Below are positions 63,612 through 64,000 of a stretch of DNA of 64,000 bases, in pieces. A program made the translations under genes and the position numbers. Each line of letters begins with the position of its first letter. Within the stretch, counting starts at the first letter, position 1. Source of the DNA: an uncultured Lachnospiraceae bacterium. Its GTDB lineage: Bacteria; Bacillota; Clostridia; Lachnospirales; Lachnospiraceae. Location: positions 1 through 64,000 of the forward strand of contig CAJULP010000096.1 in the NCBI GenBank assembly GCA_910587295.1, given 5' to 3'. The notes below the pieces were generated by a model. The model did not search any database. It had not been told where the DNA came from and saw only the letters and a list, made by a program, of their open reading frames with translations.

Positions 63612-64000
63612 TTAGTAATCCTTCCGTTGGAAATCCACAGCATGGAACCGCTCATGATCCAAAGAAGCCAGAGAAGGGATAATGCCTCTGTCTTTTACTG
63701 GGGCATGTCCTAAAATATGGACATAGGAACGGTAAAAAGAAGAATAATCAGAAAAGCCGGTCCTTAAAGCGGCTTCCTGAGCGCTGTGGCCGCTTATCAG
63801 CAATTGCTGGGCGGTGATGATGCGCTTATACAAAAGATAATTCATAACGGTGGTTCCGGTAGCTTTGCGGAATACCTTATTTAAGTGGTGTTTACTGATA
63901 AAAAAGCGCTGGGAGAGCATATCTAAAGTGATATCGCCGCAAAGGTTCTGGTTTAAAAATGTGATGATGTCCTGAATGGTATTCGGCTTTAGGTCCTTGG
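63612..64000 (-). CDS. AraC-family regulator, C-terminal part (cut by window edge)
   Basis: The frame enters from beyond base 64000. The visible part is the DNA-binding region: a first HTH LDMLSQRFFISKHHLNKVFR and a second HSAQEAALRTGFSDYSSFYR followed by SYVHILGHAP. The upstream residues (IQDIITFLNQNLCGDITLD) continue the typical pre-HTH helix. The effector domain lies outside the window. It converges with the ATPase gene. Confidence 0.85.
   Translation of the reverse strand, partial: KDLKPNTIQDIITFLNQNLCGDITLDMLSQRFFISKHHLNKVFRKATGTTVMNYLLYKRIITAQQLLISGHSAQEAALRTGFSDYSSFYRSYVHILGHAPVKDRGIIPSLASLDHERFHAVDFQRKDY

Overview
The window reads as a chromosomal segment of a low-to-mid G+C, anaerobic, probably spore-forming Firmicute, most likely family Lachnospiraceae. 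Support comes from the gdpP-rplI-dnaB and rpsF-ssb-rpsR blocks in Clostridia style, fermentative pyruvate formate-lyase genes with their activase, MecA, a CwlD-like amidase, strong AGGAGG ribosome binding sites, and many Lpl/Ytc-type sugar ABC importers encoded without their own ATPase. I saw no tRNA, rRNA, CRISPR array, insertion sequence or prophage.

Region by region: (1) 0.1-1.5 kb is scar tissue: an orphan winged-helix fragment of a response regulator, a YdcF/DUF218 membrane protein and the tail of an AAA-ATPase/PD-(D/E)XK family gene. (2) 1.6-10.5 kb is a LacI-controlled catabolic locus: regulator, MFS transporter, lipoprotein and two permeases of an ABC importer, and two class-C beta-lactamase-like serine hydrolases without signal peptides. 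Two near-identical CG-centred operators lie before the regulator and before the MFS gene. (3) 10.8-17.9 kb is housekeeping: sirtuin, DUF951, rpsF-ssb-rpsR, c-di-AMP phosphodiesterase gdpP, rplI, dnaB and a MerR-type regulator. (4) 17.9-25.7 kb is fermentation and redox: ferredoxin, pflA, a DUF2975/HTH pair, a pyruvate formate-lyase split into a catalytic subunit and a separate glycyl-radical subunit with an unusual third small protein between them, a DUF1858 protein, an NhaC-type antiporter and MecA. (5) 25.75-29.3 kb holds a possible structured RNA and cell-wall genes (GH18-like, CwlD-like).

(6) 29.3-34.9 kb is a three-gene phosphorelay operon on the minus strand: a single-domain receiver, a hybrid kinase ending in HPt, and a hybrid kinase whose C-terminus is a complete DegV-type lipid-binding domain. 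(7) 35-42 kb: Sua5-type tRNA modification enzyme, RpiB, a coiled-coil SleB-like hydrolase, a transglutaminase-like protein, an M17 aminopeptidase and a hypothetical gene. (8) 42.3-50.5 kb is a second ABC sugar locus with a membrane-bound AraC/YesM-type regulator, an alpha/beta hydrolase and a thioredoxin-CcdA-like lipoprotein. (9) 51.4-61.5 kb is a glycan-degradation stretch: GH95-like enzyme, a HAD-SGNH two-enzyme fusion, an alpha-galactosidase broken by one in-frame TAG, a HipBA-type pair, and a beta-mannosidase with an early TAG plus several deletions or frameshifts. (10) 61.6-64 kb: a small fragment, an AAA-ATPase/PD-(D/E)XK gene that also carries an in-frame TAG, and an AraC gene cut by the window edge.

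The strongest candidates for something undescribed are the DegV-tailed kinase relay and the three-part pyruvate formate-lyase locus.
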